Source: Cytospora piceicola
Taxonomy: Eukaryota > Ascomycota > Sordariomycetes > Diaporthales > Cytosporaceae
Assembly: GCA_023375675.1 (NCBI GenBank)
Contig: JALQBC010000062.1
Location: forward strand, 62,001 to 126,000
Direction of reading: 5' to 3'
DNA: 64,000 nucleotides
In this document: one piece after another, positions 63,865 through 64,000 of the stretch
How positions within the stretch are numbered: the stretch's first letter is position 1
Layout: the number at the start of each line of letters is the position of its first letter
Notes under the pieces: model-generated
What the model was told of the DNA's origin: nothing
What the model saw: only the letters and a program-made list of their open reading frames with translations
The model's database searches: none
Made by a program: the position numbers and the translations under genes

Positions 63865-64000
63865 GAAGGTAAGGGTGGAAAGCAACCGAAACCGAGTGAC
63901 CAAAGTAAGTTGACTAGACGCGACTATACGTAGCCGACAGTGCTCTCTCGGGGTTGGTGTGGTGGTATGTAGTACTACTCACTCATGGCTTATAGATGCA

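Overview
The window looks like a filamentous ascomycete (Pezizomycotina) chromosome. About 59.7 kb is an AT-rich transposon graveyard altered by RIP (repeat-induced point mutation), followed by about 4.3 kb of ordinary-composition DNA. Across the AT-rich block CpA and TpG are very rare, TpA is very abundant, many CpG sites survive, and no reading frame of 60 codons or more exists. CAA/CAG codons of transposon genes have become TAA/TAG, which is the expected RIP signature. I see no living gene, tRNA, rRNA or CRISPR array.

Layout of the block. 1-1586: pogo-type DNA transposon (minus), cut by the window edge. 1587-6845: Ty3/Gypsy copy R1 (minus) with part of an LTR. 7694-11871: TIR element S1, holding a Helitron-like element E1 (10215-11370). 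12186-18929: Ty1/Copia copy A with 198-bp LTRs. 19431-20202: Helitron-like E2. 20547-22241: Gypsy LTR split by a 1.3-kb insertion. 22242 to about 29991: a second Gypsy family, G2 (plus), with its gag cut by TIR element S2 (22921-26007). 29992-30383: a hAT-like MITE that has kept many CpA/TpG sites. 32930-47851: Gypsy copy R2 (minus), interrupted by E3 (36294-37898), a reversed solo Copia LTR (38093-38288) and Copia copy B (39137-45701). 47852-58154: unidentified degenerate elements with a Tc1/mariner copy at 51607-52992. 58155-59721: Helitron-like E4 and E5, whose outer end is the exact edge of the block.

59722-64000 has ordinary base composition and normal CpA/TpG. It holds a diverged duplication of about 390 bp with a partial third copy, a 7-bp (ACACAAC) satellite, a 5-bp (GTGTT) satellite and CCAT/CT-rich tracts. 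I find no convincing coding region there; it looks like the long upstream region of a gene outside the window.

The best candidate for something little described is the E family. It is a non-autonomous element whose ends match the Helentron/Helitron2 plan: a 3' CTAG after a GC-rich hairpin, a 5'-terminal 16-bp motif repeated in inverted form just inside that hairpin, no target-site duplication, and insertion before T. It carries tandem CTTA arrays, a 219-bp subterminal repeat in 1-3 copies, and a near-perfect long palindrome. Family names rest on motifs read by eye through RIP damage; no search was run.
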